A stretch of 64,000 bases of DNA from Manduca sexta (lineage: Eukaryota; Arthropoda; Insecta; Lepidoptera; Sphingidae), in assembly GCF_014839805.1 (NCBI RefSeq), contig NC_051140.1, positions 12,483,826 through 12,547,825 of the forward strand, written 5' to 3'. Below the pieces are notes generated by a model. The model made no database searches. It had not been told where the DNA came from and saw nothing but the letters and a program-made list of their open reading frames with translations. The translations under genes were made by a program, and so were the position numbers. This document shows, one piece after another, positions 12,929 to 24,304 of the stretch; the first letter of the stretch is position 1, and the number at the start of each line of letters is the position of its first letter.

Positions 12929-13851
12929 TTTACTCAAAAAAAATTGGATGATTTTATTTTATGTGAAATACAATTGAACACCAATATTGTTCATATTTAA
13001 TGCATCATGACACTAAAATAAATTTAATTATCTCACTATTATTTACCGAAGTAATAACAATTACATGCATTACTTAGATATATCTACTTGGATTTAAACT
13101 ATAATTTGGCAAGTATACGTGATGCAAAGAATCAATACTTATAAAGAACTGTGTGTTCTCTGCAGCTTCGCTCGCCAGAAAATCCTTTCTCTATAAAAGA
13201 CTCTAAAACACCGTCGGAATTTATAGCTCCACCTGTACAACGCCAATGCCACCTATTAAAAAAATTCATAAAATATTTCATTATTTCCCACGGGAACAAA
13301 TTACCGGGATAAAAATAGCCTATATTAATCTGCGAATTAACCTATCAGTGTGCCTAATTTTATCCAAATCCGTTCACCTGTTTCTGCGTTTACTTCTAAC
13401 AAACACCGAAACATTTTCATAAACACTCATTATTATAATATTAGTTAGATAAGACCATTATTTACCTCTATTTATTTAATTTCTGTGGGTTACTGGTGGA
13501 GTTTCTCTCGGGTTACCATACGTCCATGTTTTTGTATCTATACTATATTTTATTTGTGCCTTACCTTGATACTAATGAAAGGTTGGGTGAACCAACGCCT
13601 ATAAATTATTTAAAAGTCTAATCTATAATTACCCCTAACATTCAAAATTTCATACTTTAAATAATAAATCATCGATTTCACGTTTAGTTCTAAAAATAGT
13701 TAAATATCTGTTTAAGAAGTCACATTTCATAATATTCTCGGAATTCTTTTAGTACCAATGGTTTTGCAACGATACAGACATAATATTCGTTTTAATCTCA
13801 AAATGTTTGCCATATTAAAATATATTATGATTTTATTAAAAAATATTTAGT

Positions 13852-14055
13852 ACCACATCATGGGACGGAACACACTTGACGAAAAGTGGGTGCCTTAGTT
13901 GCTCCTCTGCATACCCCTTCGGGGATAAATGCGTGATGTGTGTGTGGCAGGTACCGCATGAGTGCAAGCAGCTCAAGACCAGGATAGTTGGCGCATACTT
14001 GGGAGGTCTACATTCGACAGTGGATGTCAGTCCGCTGATTGGCATTGGCATAATC
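13852..14055 (+). mobile_element. SINE 3' fragments (two families abutted)
   Basis: 13852-13945 carries the ACATCATGGGACGGAACACA and TACCCCTTCGGGGATAAATG blocks typical of the 3' region of SINE family 2 (heads at 25752, 30546 and 35504). 13985-14050 resembles the tail GGGAGGTCTACATTCGACAG of another common lepidopteran SINE. No tRNA-like head is present. Confidence 0.55.
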
Positions 14056-14446
14056 TTTGTCCAAACTATATTTTATTTTGGTTTCAGACGCCAGGCGATA
14101 TGTAGACGTCAACTTTCCAGTTGGTTATTCTAGCAATTCGTGAGCCACAGTAGTTAAGATATGCATTTCAACCATCTACAAGTCGTATAAATTAAATATA
14201 CCTAAAATAAATATTCATATAATTCTATATATTTTGATTAATTAAGTTCTTCCTTCAGATATTTATTTAATTATAACAAAGTGCTCTAAGATTATATAGC
14301 GCGGACATTGAGAAGATTGTCATACAAAAATTTTGCGCTTTTGTGATGGTTACTCAATCTACCGCAAAATAGGAAAACATCAATGTAAAATACTTCATAT
14401 TTTTTCCATGTCATCAATCACATTTTTTTAATGCGAATATTAGCTA

Positions 14447-14743
14447 GCCCATTGAAATGTTACATGAGCTTTGCGTTTTTTAGGGATATGTGTCATAATT
14501 TGTAGCAAACAATTTGCTACAAATTATGACTTTACAAATTTTTCGTAAGATGCATAGTTTCCGAGATATCGTGAAAAAAGTGTTTTCACCCCTTTTTCCA
14601 AGATGGCGGCCGGGGACAAGGGTGCCGATCCCACAAACTTGAGGCTAAGTTTCTATTGACCCCCCACACATGCCCCAAAAATAAAATTGCGTCCTCTAAC
14701 AAATGCAATATTCGGTCCTTAAATTGTAACATTTCAATGGACT
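14447..14743. mobile_element. MITE with CCATTGAAATGTTACA terminal inverted repeats
   Basis: The left end reads AGCCCATTGAAATGTTACAT. The right end, read in reverse, gives TAGTCCATTGAAATGTTACA. The body of about 300 bases has no coding capacity and contains a separate perfect hairpin at 14492-14530. The target-site duplication is not obvious. Confidence 0.7.
14492..14530. repeat. Perfect 18-bp-arm hairpin
   Basis: GTCATAATTTGTAGCAAA, a CAA loop, then its exact reverse complement. It lies inside the MITE at 14447-14743, so it is likely part of that element's structure. Confidence 0.9.
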
Positions 14744-15086
14744 AAGCATATTTTCTGTAAATTTACTATTTTTGTATAAATATCTACAGATGCTGTCATA
14801 CGGACATTTCAAATCAGACAGTGACTTATTACCAATTACTAATTGGCAAAAATTTGGCTTGATGTCCGGTCTATAACTAACTATAAAGTTTAATGTTTTT
14901 TAATTAAAATGAATTTTGTTTTACCGTCTTTGCCTTGAATGGAAAAGTCAATGCTTTTCATTTAAAAACAAGCTTTTAATTACGGTCCCGCCCGTTTTAA
15001 ACCTCTAACTAATTTATTAATAAACTAACCTCTTGTAGTGGATTTAAGGGGCGTTGCAAAAAGTAATGCTAATGTTTAAAGTCGAC

Positions 15087-15092
15087 TTTATT
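15087..15092 (-). promoter_or_regulatory. Polyadenylation signal of gene C
   Basis: AATAAA on the minus strand inside the palindromic context AATAAAGTCGACTTTA, about 110 bases after the stop. Genes D to H carry the same motif at the same distance (for example 20207-20212 for D). Confidence 0.7.
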
Positions 15093-15200
15093 TTCAAGAT
15101 ATTAAAAAATAACAAATTATATTAACATACTTAAGTAAGGCAGTTAATTTGGCTAGCAATTAAAACAGTCGATGGTCAATGTGGTTCACTGTGGAGGAGT

Positions 15201-17018
15201 TCATCTCCTGGAGGGCACCTTGGGGATGGAGTCTCCCTCCGCGTGGTAGCCGGTCTCATCGGCGTAGTATTTGATGACCTGCGGGTTGCCGTCGGGGTCG
15301 ACGTATGAATATTGTCCACGGACTACAACCACACTGTGGGGTTTGTTTTCTTCGTCTAGAGCTTCTTTAACCTCTCCAGTTTCATCACGCGATATGCCAT
15401 CCTCTGTGTCGAACCTGGGAATAACAATTAAGATCGTAAAAACTACATGTTTGTAAAGAAAGTATCATTTAAAACTTTAATAAAAGGAAATATTGTGTTG
15501 GTTCTAAATGCAGAAACCGCATTGAGCTTCGCCTCGTAAGAAAATTACCTATTTTTGTATTAAAAGAACTGCAATAAACCAATAATCGTACCCGAAGACG
15601 TAGCTGCCCTCAGGCTTCTGATCAAACTCTGAGCGAAGAATCTTCGGGGGCTCTGGTTCGTTGGCGACAACAACTGCCGCAAGTGCCAAAGTAACGAGGA
15701 TAATCTGTGAAGAAATAAATTATACACGATTAAATTCAATAACAATGCGGTTAAAAACAAAAATATTACTAATTATAATACTAATTACAACAATAAAATA
15801 GTCACTATATGTAATCATTTTCATTCGGTATTTATCACCTAATATAAGATGTGTACCTGACACACAAAACTCGTGCGCCATACATATTGATATGAAACGG
15901 ATGCTCAAAGTTATTTACTCGTGGGAGGGCCTTAAGATTAGTAGCTCTCTAAAATTAAATTTACTCCCAGGATATCCAATGGACACATAACATAGACGAT
16001 ATAGCAATAATATTAAATCGCACTGTAAACAATTTTAACATTGACGCTAAGAAATCAGCTAAAATGCTTTTAAAAAAATGATATAAACCATGCTGACGTA
16101 TTTTAATGATCAATTACAATATTTTTTTTTATAAAACTTTAACAATTGCCACCCAACCGCTATAACCAGTAATATGCGCTATTTAAAAGTGAATGATGAT
16201 CAATCAGCTATTTTACAAGAAGGTTAATCAATGGTCAAAATTGTTTTATACAACAGACATTCTGCACAGATAAAACGCAATACACCGGCATAACAAAGAA
16301 CTAGCAATAAGCCCCGTCATTTGAAAGATATTGTAGCTTTTCCGCCTAACGAGTTGCCTAGGAATTTACGTACCTTGATCTCTGGTTGTATAAATGAACA
16401 TAAACTACACGTCTTTATTAGAGAATACTTTAGCAGTCCATATAAAGGTTGAAATCCAACAACACTGCGTAATGATTTCTTATGTTTACGCGAATGTTAG
16501 ACATTAAAATTAAACTATTATTCAGATTTTATCGTGGTTTATATATTTTAATTTCTCTTTCTTTCTCCCGACTTTTCGAAGACTTTGCAGACTTCTTGAT
16601 CACGGGGCGGAATGAGGTGTCTAACACTGCGTAGTTAGCCTACAGTCCACACTGTGTAACTTGCGTATCAACAACACGTCATCACTCGGTAACTTTTACT
16701 TCTTCGCAGATGTCATCCGAGTGCGATCCGGCAATAAACGCCCAGCAAAGAGCTTGCCCGTGAGTCTTACGGAAGCTTCAGCTTAACCAAAAACCGATCA
16801 AGAAATCCTGAGATTCCGCATTTCCGTTCAAATATCTCAGATGGTAATATAGAATTCACTTAAATCCTAAACATAAAGATTCAATACAACGCAAATCCAA
16901 CGCAGCACTTTGGGGCAGCAACATCCGCCACAACACGCAGTATCGTCGTCCTGAATAAGACGCTAAGATATTTTACAACTAATGTACTTTAACAACTTAG
17001 CACACGTACCAATTTCAT
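15201..17018 (-). CDS. RR-1 cuticular protein, array copy 1 (gene C)
   Basis: Secreted chitin-binding cuticle protein of 111 residues. Exons, complement: 17010-17018 (Met-Lys-Leu), 15592-15704 and 15201-15414, with introns of 1305 and 177 bases. The signal peptide [17 protein letters not shown] is followed by [20 protein letters not shown]. The RR-1 region opens [20 protein letters not shown], its core is [20 protein letters not shown], then [18 protein letters not shown]. It stops at TGA, like gene G but unlike D, E, F and H. It has the longest first intron of the array. It is the most downstream copy in the direction of transcription. Its promoter and exon 1 are identical to gene H over 169 bases. 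The family role is clear; stage and tissue are not visible in the sequence. Confidence 0.95.
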
Positions 17019-17089
17019 TTTGGTGTAGTTTGGTTAATGTCGGTTTGCACTTGATGAGCAACTGATGCCTGAGCACTCATGGCCGGATC

Positions 17090-17098
17090 TTTTATATA
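17090..17098 (-). promoter_or_regulatory. TATA box of gene C
   Basis: TATATAAAA on the minus strand, 72 bases upstream of the ATG. An arthropod initiator TCAGT lies about 30 bases downstream (17061-17065), so the start of transcription is probably there. Confidence 0.8.
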
Positions 17099-17586
17099 AT
17101 TCTCCTGACCTAGCGGCCTCTATAGATTTATATTTTGTTGTATTATTTGCCTATTATAAGACTATTACTGTTGGCTAGTTTGTTTTTACATACCACCGAA
17201 TAAGAAATAAAACGTATTTTGTTTTAATAATATCTTGAACCTATGCTTTCGGTAATAACAAAGAATTATATTGAATTGATAAGTGCTTTGGGATGATTTA
17301 AATAAGTATTTTATATTTATAAATCAATAATGGATCCCATAATGACATAAAGTGCGACCTTTATCCCATATTGCACTCAAAATGTCGAATATACTCGTAC
17401 CTGTTACATACATACATAGCACCAACCCTTGTACCTTTGCAGGGGTAGGCAGAAATATAATACATCCACATTTCACCAGTTATTTTAAGTCCCACGTGAC
17501 ATGGAGTAGTTTATTGTTTTTTACCGGGTTCAACTCCAGACTTCATGCTGATACTGGATAAAAAAAACCCAAACACAAGCCGACCT

Positions 17587-17765
17587 GGGCCCTTATTCTG
17601 TATGATAGTGTAAACGCGTAACGCGGCCGTGTCATGTTATCTTCGAGAAATGTGCGTGGAATGGTATTCTGTAAGCCAAATTTCTATAGTCCTAAACATG
17701 ATGCGTTGTGTTACGTGCTTGTTACGCACTATTAAAATAACGTGCGGGATAGAGAATAAGGGCCC
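17587..17765. mobile_element. Small MITE with GGGCCCTTATTCT terminal inverted repeats
   Basis: The left end reads GGGCCCTTATTCTGTA. The right end reversed reads GGGCCCTTATTCTCTA. The element is about 179 bases and has no coding capacity. The termini are 12-13 bases and nearly perfect. Confidence 0.75.
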
Positions 17766-19081
17766 TGGGATACGAATGCGATAAACGTAACGCGTACGCA
17801 ATGCAACCACGCGACCAAGGCAGTGTGTTAATTACAATATTTGATACACAACATATTAACTGATCTGGAACAACCATTAACCAATTTCGAAACATTTCCT
17901 TGCTCAAAGTCGATACACGCACGTAAGAAACGAAGAGAGTATGTACGCCTCGTACTTATTAAAGTCCCCATGACTAGAGCATTTTCTTTATTTGTCTACC
18001 TGTCTATCAATTTGCGAAGGTTCGTCATATTTCAAAACCGATTTTATCTATGGATTCATAATGGAGGAAATACTTAACGCTATGGAAATAATATAGAAAA
18101 AAAAATCGTCACTCGTCTAGTGCTAACACTCTACCTCTGTAAGTTTGTATTTATAAACGTTGGTCTTAATGTTTTGTGTTAAGATTCCCAAATTGAGGAA
18201 ATGTGTCATTGATTTTATGTTTATACCGACACGTGCTATCTTTAGTCATCAGAGTTCCAGTTGCTTAATTTCGCTAAACACCTGGCAGATGTAGTCTTGC
18301 TACAGACCAGCTTTTACGTAGACCGCATCTTTTGTTTAGACTATCTTTCATCTTTTTTATATTTTGATAATAGCGCCCTTTATCGGATCCAAAACGTTCT
18401 TATTCTTCAAATTGAAATGGAACATTTAATGCTTTCGGAGATTAGCGTCTACAAAAATGAATTTTCGTATATTATAAAAATACCATTAAAATTTCCAACT
18501 TTTCCCATGAAAACCTAAGATATCTACAGGAGGGAATCGCGTTTGAGTATAACTCGAGAAAGATAAGAGTTAAGTAAATCCTAATGCTTGATGAATAACT
18601 TTCCATTAAAAAAAAGGAAATCAGTTGGTTAGAACAGCCGCACGGACTCTTAATAGATTTCGTATTTTAATTCATATTAGATAAAACTGGATAAAATGGC
18701 CGTACCGGAGAGATAGCCGATAAAAAAAACACATTTCTCTTTCCAGACGAAACCATATTCTTGTACGCGTAGTCTGTAAAAATCACATTTAGTTCGAAAC
18801 TAGGTTAAAAAGGAACAAAAAGTAAGTAAAATGTATCTAGAAGTGTGTTTTGGGTAAATAAACAGTTTATGAAATAAAATTTAGCATAATATACTCAATA
18901 TAGCGCCCTGGTTAGGTGGTTTCATATAATCGAAATATAGCGTGCAAACTAATCACGACATAATAACCAGTGATAATTTTGTATATTTTATCATTGTGTT
19001 AGAAAAATATTTAATCAAATGTAAATTTATTATTGAGATTTGCATAATAAGTAAAATTTCTAGACGCTTGGTACCTTTTTG

Positions 19082-19392
19082 TTATTGCTTTGAATGACGA
19101 GACTAGCTTGCCGTTCGCCTGATGGTAAGCGATACAACCGCCCATAAACAGTAAAAACACCAACATCTTCAATTGTCAAGTATTGCTTGGTATTCCACTG
19201 TGCTCGCCATTCTGAGACGTGAGATGAAAAGTCTCATCATGTCCAGTAGTTACACTGGCTACAATGTCCTTCAAACCGGAACACAACAGTGACTACACAC
19301 TGCTGTTTGGCAGCAGAAATAGACATTGCTGTGGTACCTACCCAGGAGAACTCTCACATATGAGAGACCTACGACTAGTAATCACCAGTACC
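19082..19392 (+). repeat. Dispersed repeat, copy 2 (longer)
   Basis: Matches 2282-2495 and extends further through GCAGCAGAAATAGACATTGC and CTCACATATGAGAGACCTAC. Class not assignable by eye. Confidence 0.7.
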
Positions 19393-20320
19393 TTTCCCTA
19401 TTCTCTGTTTATTTTCTTTTGAGGCTGGTAACTTAGATTGTATAGATTTACCTGTTTATTAATGTAGAACATAATTGTATTCAACATGATACCTATCTAT
19501 TCTATGACATAAAGTTGTTAAGTGTACCTTATATTATTTAGAGTAACTCTTTTAAACCACAGACTTTTAAATACTACATTTCTTAAATCCGTTTTTTTAG
19601 ACATCTATGTATAACTCTTACAGATTATAAACGGTAAACGGTAATGTACCTATATATAAATGAATATTATGTCAGTTCTGCATGTTCTGATCATAAACTA
19701 TTTTCTAATCTCATAGTTTTAATTCCAATGACTTCGTTATTTTACTTATTGTTCACTTATTAACCAAGTGTAATCGTAATCCATGCTTGGTACGCTGAGA
19801 TCTCAGGTCAGCTCAAAAAGCTTCGAGAATAAAGAAAACAGTTTCAACTCCGAATCAAAACCTTAGCAGCATTATTTGCCTGGGAAAGCATGTAATGACG
19901 TTAGTCATGCACCTAATCCCTCTATGGTCATTTCGGAATGTTCATCGGAGTATAAGAGTGAAAGAAGACAGAGTGCATCTGTATAATACACAATCACTTG
20001 TGCATTATAGTGTGTCCTATTGCACTGGTTTACCTTTGTTAAGATTGGCTACCGTAGCCACAGTTTGCTTTATACGATTTATTTATTTTATTCACCTTGC
20101 TTCTAAGAAGGTTAAAGTGTGTTTAACTATTCAATATAATTATCTATGGATAAATTAATCTTTCACTTCTATTGTTGTAAAAAATAAACAAATTTTTAAA
20201 GTCGACTTTATTTTCAAGATATTAATGACTAACAAAATATATTAACACTCTTGAGTAAGGATTTTAATCTGGCTAGCAAATAACAGTCGATGGTGTCAAT
20301 GTAGTTCACTGTGGAGGAGT

Positions 20321-21052
20321 TTATCTCCTGGAGGGCACCTTGGGGATGGAGTCTCCCTCCGCGTGGTAGCCGGTCTCATCGGCGTAGTATTTGATGACCT
20401 GCGGGTTGCCGTCGGGGTCGATGTACGAATATTGTCCGCGGACTACAACCACATTGTGAGGTTTGTTTTCTTCGTCCAAAGCTTCTTTTATCTCTCCAGT
20501 TTCATCACGCGATATGCCATCCTCCGTTTCGAACCTGAGAATGTGAAAGATTAAAAAACATAAAGTTTTGTAGAAAAGGTATTTTTAAGATTTTCACTTG
20601 AAATAGAAAACTTTAATAAAAGAATATGTTGTGTTGGATCTCAATACGGAAATAACTATTAACTCTCCTCTTGTTACTAATTGTGAACCAATAACTTGTA
20701 TTTATATCAAGAGATTGAAATAAAATAGATAACATACCCGAAGACGTAGCTGCCCTCAGGCTTCTGATCGTATTCCGAGCGAAGGATCTTCGGGGGCTCT
20801 GGCTCGTTGGCGACAACACCTGCCGCAAGTGCCAAAGCGACGAGAATAATCTGTGCAGAATTTAATTACATGATATTAAATTAAATAATATTATGATAAA
20901 AACAAAATAATACATAGATTTCACTGTAGTGCAGGGGAAACATCTTGAGGCCGCAACATCGGCCACGTCACGCAGGATCGTTGGCGTAAACAAGATGCTG
21001 AGATATTTAAAAACTGATTATTTTAACAACTTTGCATACGTACCAATTTCAT
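20321..21052 (-). CDS. RR-1 cuticular protein, array copy 2 (gene D)
   Basis: Secreted chitin-binding cuticle protein of 111 residues. Exons, complement: 21044-21052, 20738-20850 and 20321-20534. Introns are 193 and 203 bases; intron 1 is the shortest in the array. Signal peptide [17 protein letters not shown], then [20 protein letters not shown]. The RR-1 region opens [20 protein letters not shown]; Ile in GEI is unique to this copy. The core is [20 protein letters not shown] and the end is KVPSRR. Intron 1 lacks the block near 25200-25330 that contains GATCAAGAAGTCCTGTGCGC in genes E, F and G, so it has probably suffered a deletion. The TATA box is at 21114-21120. Confidence 0.95.
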
Positions 21053-21113
21053 TTTGGTTAATGTCGGTTAGAACTTGATAAGCAACTGATACCTGAGCCA
21101 CCAAGACAAGATC

Positions 21114-21120
21114 TTTTATA
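21114..21120 (-). promoter_or_regulatory. TATA box of gene D
   Basis: TATAAAA on the minus strand in the array-conserved context of TATAAAAGAT, about 65 bases upstream of the ATG. Confidence 0.75.
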
Positions 21121-21337
21121 CAATACTATTGACCTAACCGCCCCTACAGGTACGTATTTTGTTGCACTATTTGCCCATTGCTATTGACTAGTTTCTTTGT
21201 ACATGCATAACACCGAACAATAAATAAGGCAGTTTTTATTTTATTAATATAATATTCTTAAAAACATTTATATGCATATATTAGGTAAATTATATTAAAT
21301 TGACCATTAGCTATAAAAGGAAAATCAAAGATAACAA

Positions 21338-21510
21338 CTGCCTCGGTGTTGTAGTTGTTTTTCCTGCGCGGTGCATTCACTCTGAGGTCTAAGTTTCGAA
21401 TCTCGCATCGGGTGATCGAAGTGTTATTAGGTTTTTCATCTCAGTATCAAACTAGGATCTGGTATACGGGTATTGCTATATTGTATCCGATATAATAATA
21501 CCACTATCAC
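21338..21510 (+). mobile_element. SINE family 2 (tRNA-derived), degraded copy
   Basis: A head ACTGCCTCGGTGTTGTAGTT (A-box-like) and AGTTTCGAATCTCGCATCGG (B-box-like) align with the better copies at 25752, 30546 and 35504. The same position upstream of successive genes shows that the insertion predates the array duplications. Confidence 0.75.
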
Positions 21511-23529
21511 ATAATGGGAAAAATGGGAATGCACTAGCTGCCCCCATTCCCTAGAAGTCTGACCCAAGTCGAAACATATTTTTTTCCAAAAAACCCGAGA
21601 GCTTTAGAAATCCACTCCAGGGATCCTAGAACTAAAGAAACTCGCGTAGGTATTATATCACGCAAGGCCATATTTGCGAGCGATTTCCATATAGTAAATA
21701 ATACTAATAAAATTTATTTAATAATGATTTTTAACCAAATTATACTGGTAAGTTAAAAAAGGTTTTCACTGTAAGCAGCGGCTTTACTGTGCCCCTGACA
21801 CTGCCGATGTCCATGAACAACGGTAACCACTTACTATCAGGTAAAATAACATTGATGTGGAAGAGCTAAGCTTACTTTCGTTTTATGTTATTATGGGTAC
21901 CATTATATGATTTATTTGTTTGCTTGAATTTATGGGTATTTATACTTACATCGTCATATTCTAGTCATTCGACTGCAAATTTTTATACATTGTTTTATTA
22001 AAAATTTAACATTTTCTCGACAATTCGAGAAAATTCTGAAAACACTGGATTAAAATTGTCGTGCCTCAAGAAATAAAAACGTTAAGTAATCAGAAATCCT
22101 TATTCATTATACTATTTAGCAATTGTTTATTTATTACTTTTGTACTACAAACGTGTATTCCATAAATCTAGATAAATAAAAATATAATATTATAAAGTGT
22201 GAATTATGGATGTTTCGTTAATTATATAAAACCGAATGTGTTTTATTATGTTTCTACAAAAAAAGACACCAAAAATGGCATCATTTAGAATTAAAGTAGT
22301 CGTATTTAAAAAAAAGATCAATATTGTAGCAAAGGTTATTTAAGTTTAAATTTGTTGTCTATATATAGTTTTTAGAGTGCGACCTACACTTTAAAGCTTT
22401 GGTCAAACAGCTGGCGTGACGTGACCATAATAATATGTAATGTGCTTATTATTGTAGAATATGTCACGTAGAGCCACAAGAACTCAGTACTCGACTTCAC
22501 ATACCTTAAAGTATTCGAGCCGTGTGGTGAAGTCCTCCGTCTGTAACTAGCCTAACAACGCGTTGGTGACACTCGGTTCAACCGGGATTCGGTTTGATAT
22601 TATATTGTTACAAGTCAGAATCCAACTTTAAATGGGGCCTCAGTATTCAATGTCGCGAAATAGTTTCATTTGAGTTATTAAATAAATTTTAGTTATTGCC
22701 TATAGTAATGTACTAATTACATTATTTTATATGTATATACTAATATTAATGTAGTACATTCAATTTAAGAGTAGAATTTTTTTTATTTCAGTCTGAAATT
22801 GCACCTACATCTGTCTTGGGAAAGGTAGACACCATTCGCGTAAACATTACAAATCATGATACCAAAATGTTACTTATTAAATAGTCTATGTAATAGTGAT
22901 CATTTCCAATTAATATAATGTGTAGTTTAGGAGTACATTGTACAGAATCAATAATCATAGAAGTATTTTCATTATGAAATTAGAGAAACAATATCCACGT
23001 TATAAACTATTTCGAAACTAACCAAGATAAAGATAACATATTGTAGAAGTATGATGTTAATTTTTTTTTGTATGTGTATTACTCATTGTGAGTACAAAGC
23101 CTCTAAAATACGGTTAGCTCGCTGTTTTGCTGGGAAGTAAATAATTAATAATTTAAGTTATAAAATTAGTAGCTAATTCATTTATTAATCCCCACAGGAA
23201 AGAAAGGAGTGTTATAAGTTTAAAGAATGTTTCTGTATTTCTGTTTGTGACATCGTAGCTTCAAACGAATAAACCGATTTCGTTGCGGATCTTTTTTTTT
23301 ACAGATAATGTCAAAATAGACATGGATAAGAAGGTTCTTAGTTATAATTAAGTAAGATCAATTCACTTATTTGAATATTCCCCATAGTAGAAAAAAAAAA
23401 TCCAAAAAAAATAATAAAAGTTTCAATATTTGCGCTTTAAATATATTATTAATACTTAGTAACATTATGACCCAAAACTTCATCGGAGGGCCGCTTAAGA
23501 AGTATTTTTGTGCGCACGGTCCAGAGTTC

Positions 23530-23870
23530 GGTTCGACAGGAGCTGTAGGATAGCTTGGTTGGCAATGGAACGCACTGCAGATAACAAGGCTCCGCAGGTT
23601 CAATGCCTAAGACATACACCTCTAACTTTTCAAAGTCATATTGTATTAATAGTATTGCTTCATGCTTATCACATATAGTCCGCTTCAAAAGAACCGTGAG
23701 GTTTAAATTAAATACATTAAAATTCTCCATAATCATTTTGAACGAACCCGCACCAGGCCTTCGTGGTAGACTACAGACTAAAAACCCTCTTAGTTGTAGA
23801 GAAGGCTCGTGCATAACGGTAGGCAGTACGTCAAAATTGTGCTGCTATATAGATTATATTTTATTGTCTG
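23530..23870 (+). repeat. Degenerate SINE-like block of the tandem unit (copy in D-E spacer)
   Basis: Order of blocks: GGTTGGCAATGGAACG, CTCCGCAGGTTCAATG, ACACCTCTAACTTTTC, then a CACCAGGCCTTCGTGGTAGA-type segment. It looks like an old SINE family 1 copy. Equivalent blocks sit at 28040-28340, 32995-33310 and 39125-39440. Confidence 0.7.
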
Positions 23871-24304
23871 TCTGTTTGTTTCAGTGTACGTCGGAGTATC
23901 ATTCCAAAACCGCTCGTTGTATTAAAAATCGAATTAATGAAAATTAAGCTTTGATATTTGTTACATATAAGCTAGTGTAGAGAGAGATGCCCTCAGGGTG
24001 AGAACAGACAGACACACGCGTTGCCCGTGCTCAGTGTTACAGAACAATGTATTCGGAAAGGTATGAGGGGCTAAAATAAGTCTAAGTCCTAATTGTTGAT
24101 GTTGTGGGCAAAAAGAATATGTTAAAAATTAAGCGCTTGCAGTGTTTTTAAGAAGCATTAAAACAATGTAATACTAAGGTTTAGAGTCGACTTTATTTTC
24201 AGATTATTAAATAATAACAAAACATACTATAATTAAGTAAGGCAGTTAATCTGGCTAGCAGTTAAAACAGTCGATGGTATCAATGTTGTTCAGTGTGGAG
24301 GAGT

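Larger units (their letters stand above)
12957..15086. other. Intergenic region between genes B and C
   Basis: Genes B and C are convergent. The interval holds a dispersed-repeat fragment at 13200-13440 (same type as 10745-11150), SINE 3' pieces at 13852-14055 and a MITE at 14447-14743. No gene is supported. The 85- and 71-residue reading frames near 13.9-14.1 kb fall in SINE sequence. Confidence 0.6.
17140..20206. other. Intergenic region between genes C and D
   Basis: About 3 kb without a supportable gene. It holds a small MITE (17587-17765) and a dispersed repeat (19082-19392). The reading frames of 60-87 residues here lack splice context and recognisable domains. Confidence 0.6.
21125..24190. 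other. Spacer between array genes D and E
   Basis: This is the upstream part of the tandem unit. It contains SINE family 2 (21338-21510), array-specific sequence at about 21850-22640 that recurs near 26280-27250, 31090-31740 and 37460-38260, and a degenerate SINE-like block (23530-23870) that recurs in the next units. No extra gene is present. The 78-121-residue reading frames at 23.4-23.9 kb lie in the degenerate SINE. Confidence 0.7.

Noticed and set aside
23449..23814. 121- and 114-residue overlapping frames in the D-E spacer
   Set aside because: They lie in the degenerate SINE-like block and are disrupted in the equivalent positions of the other spacers.
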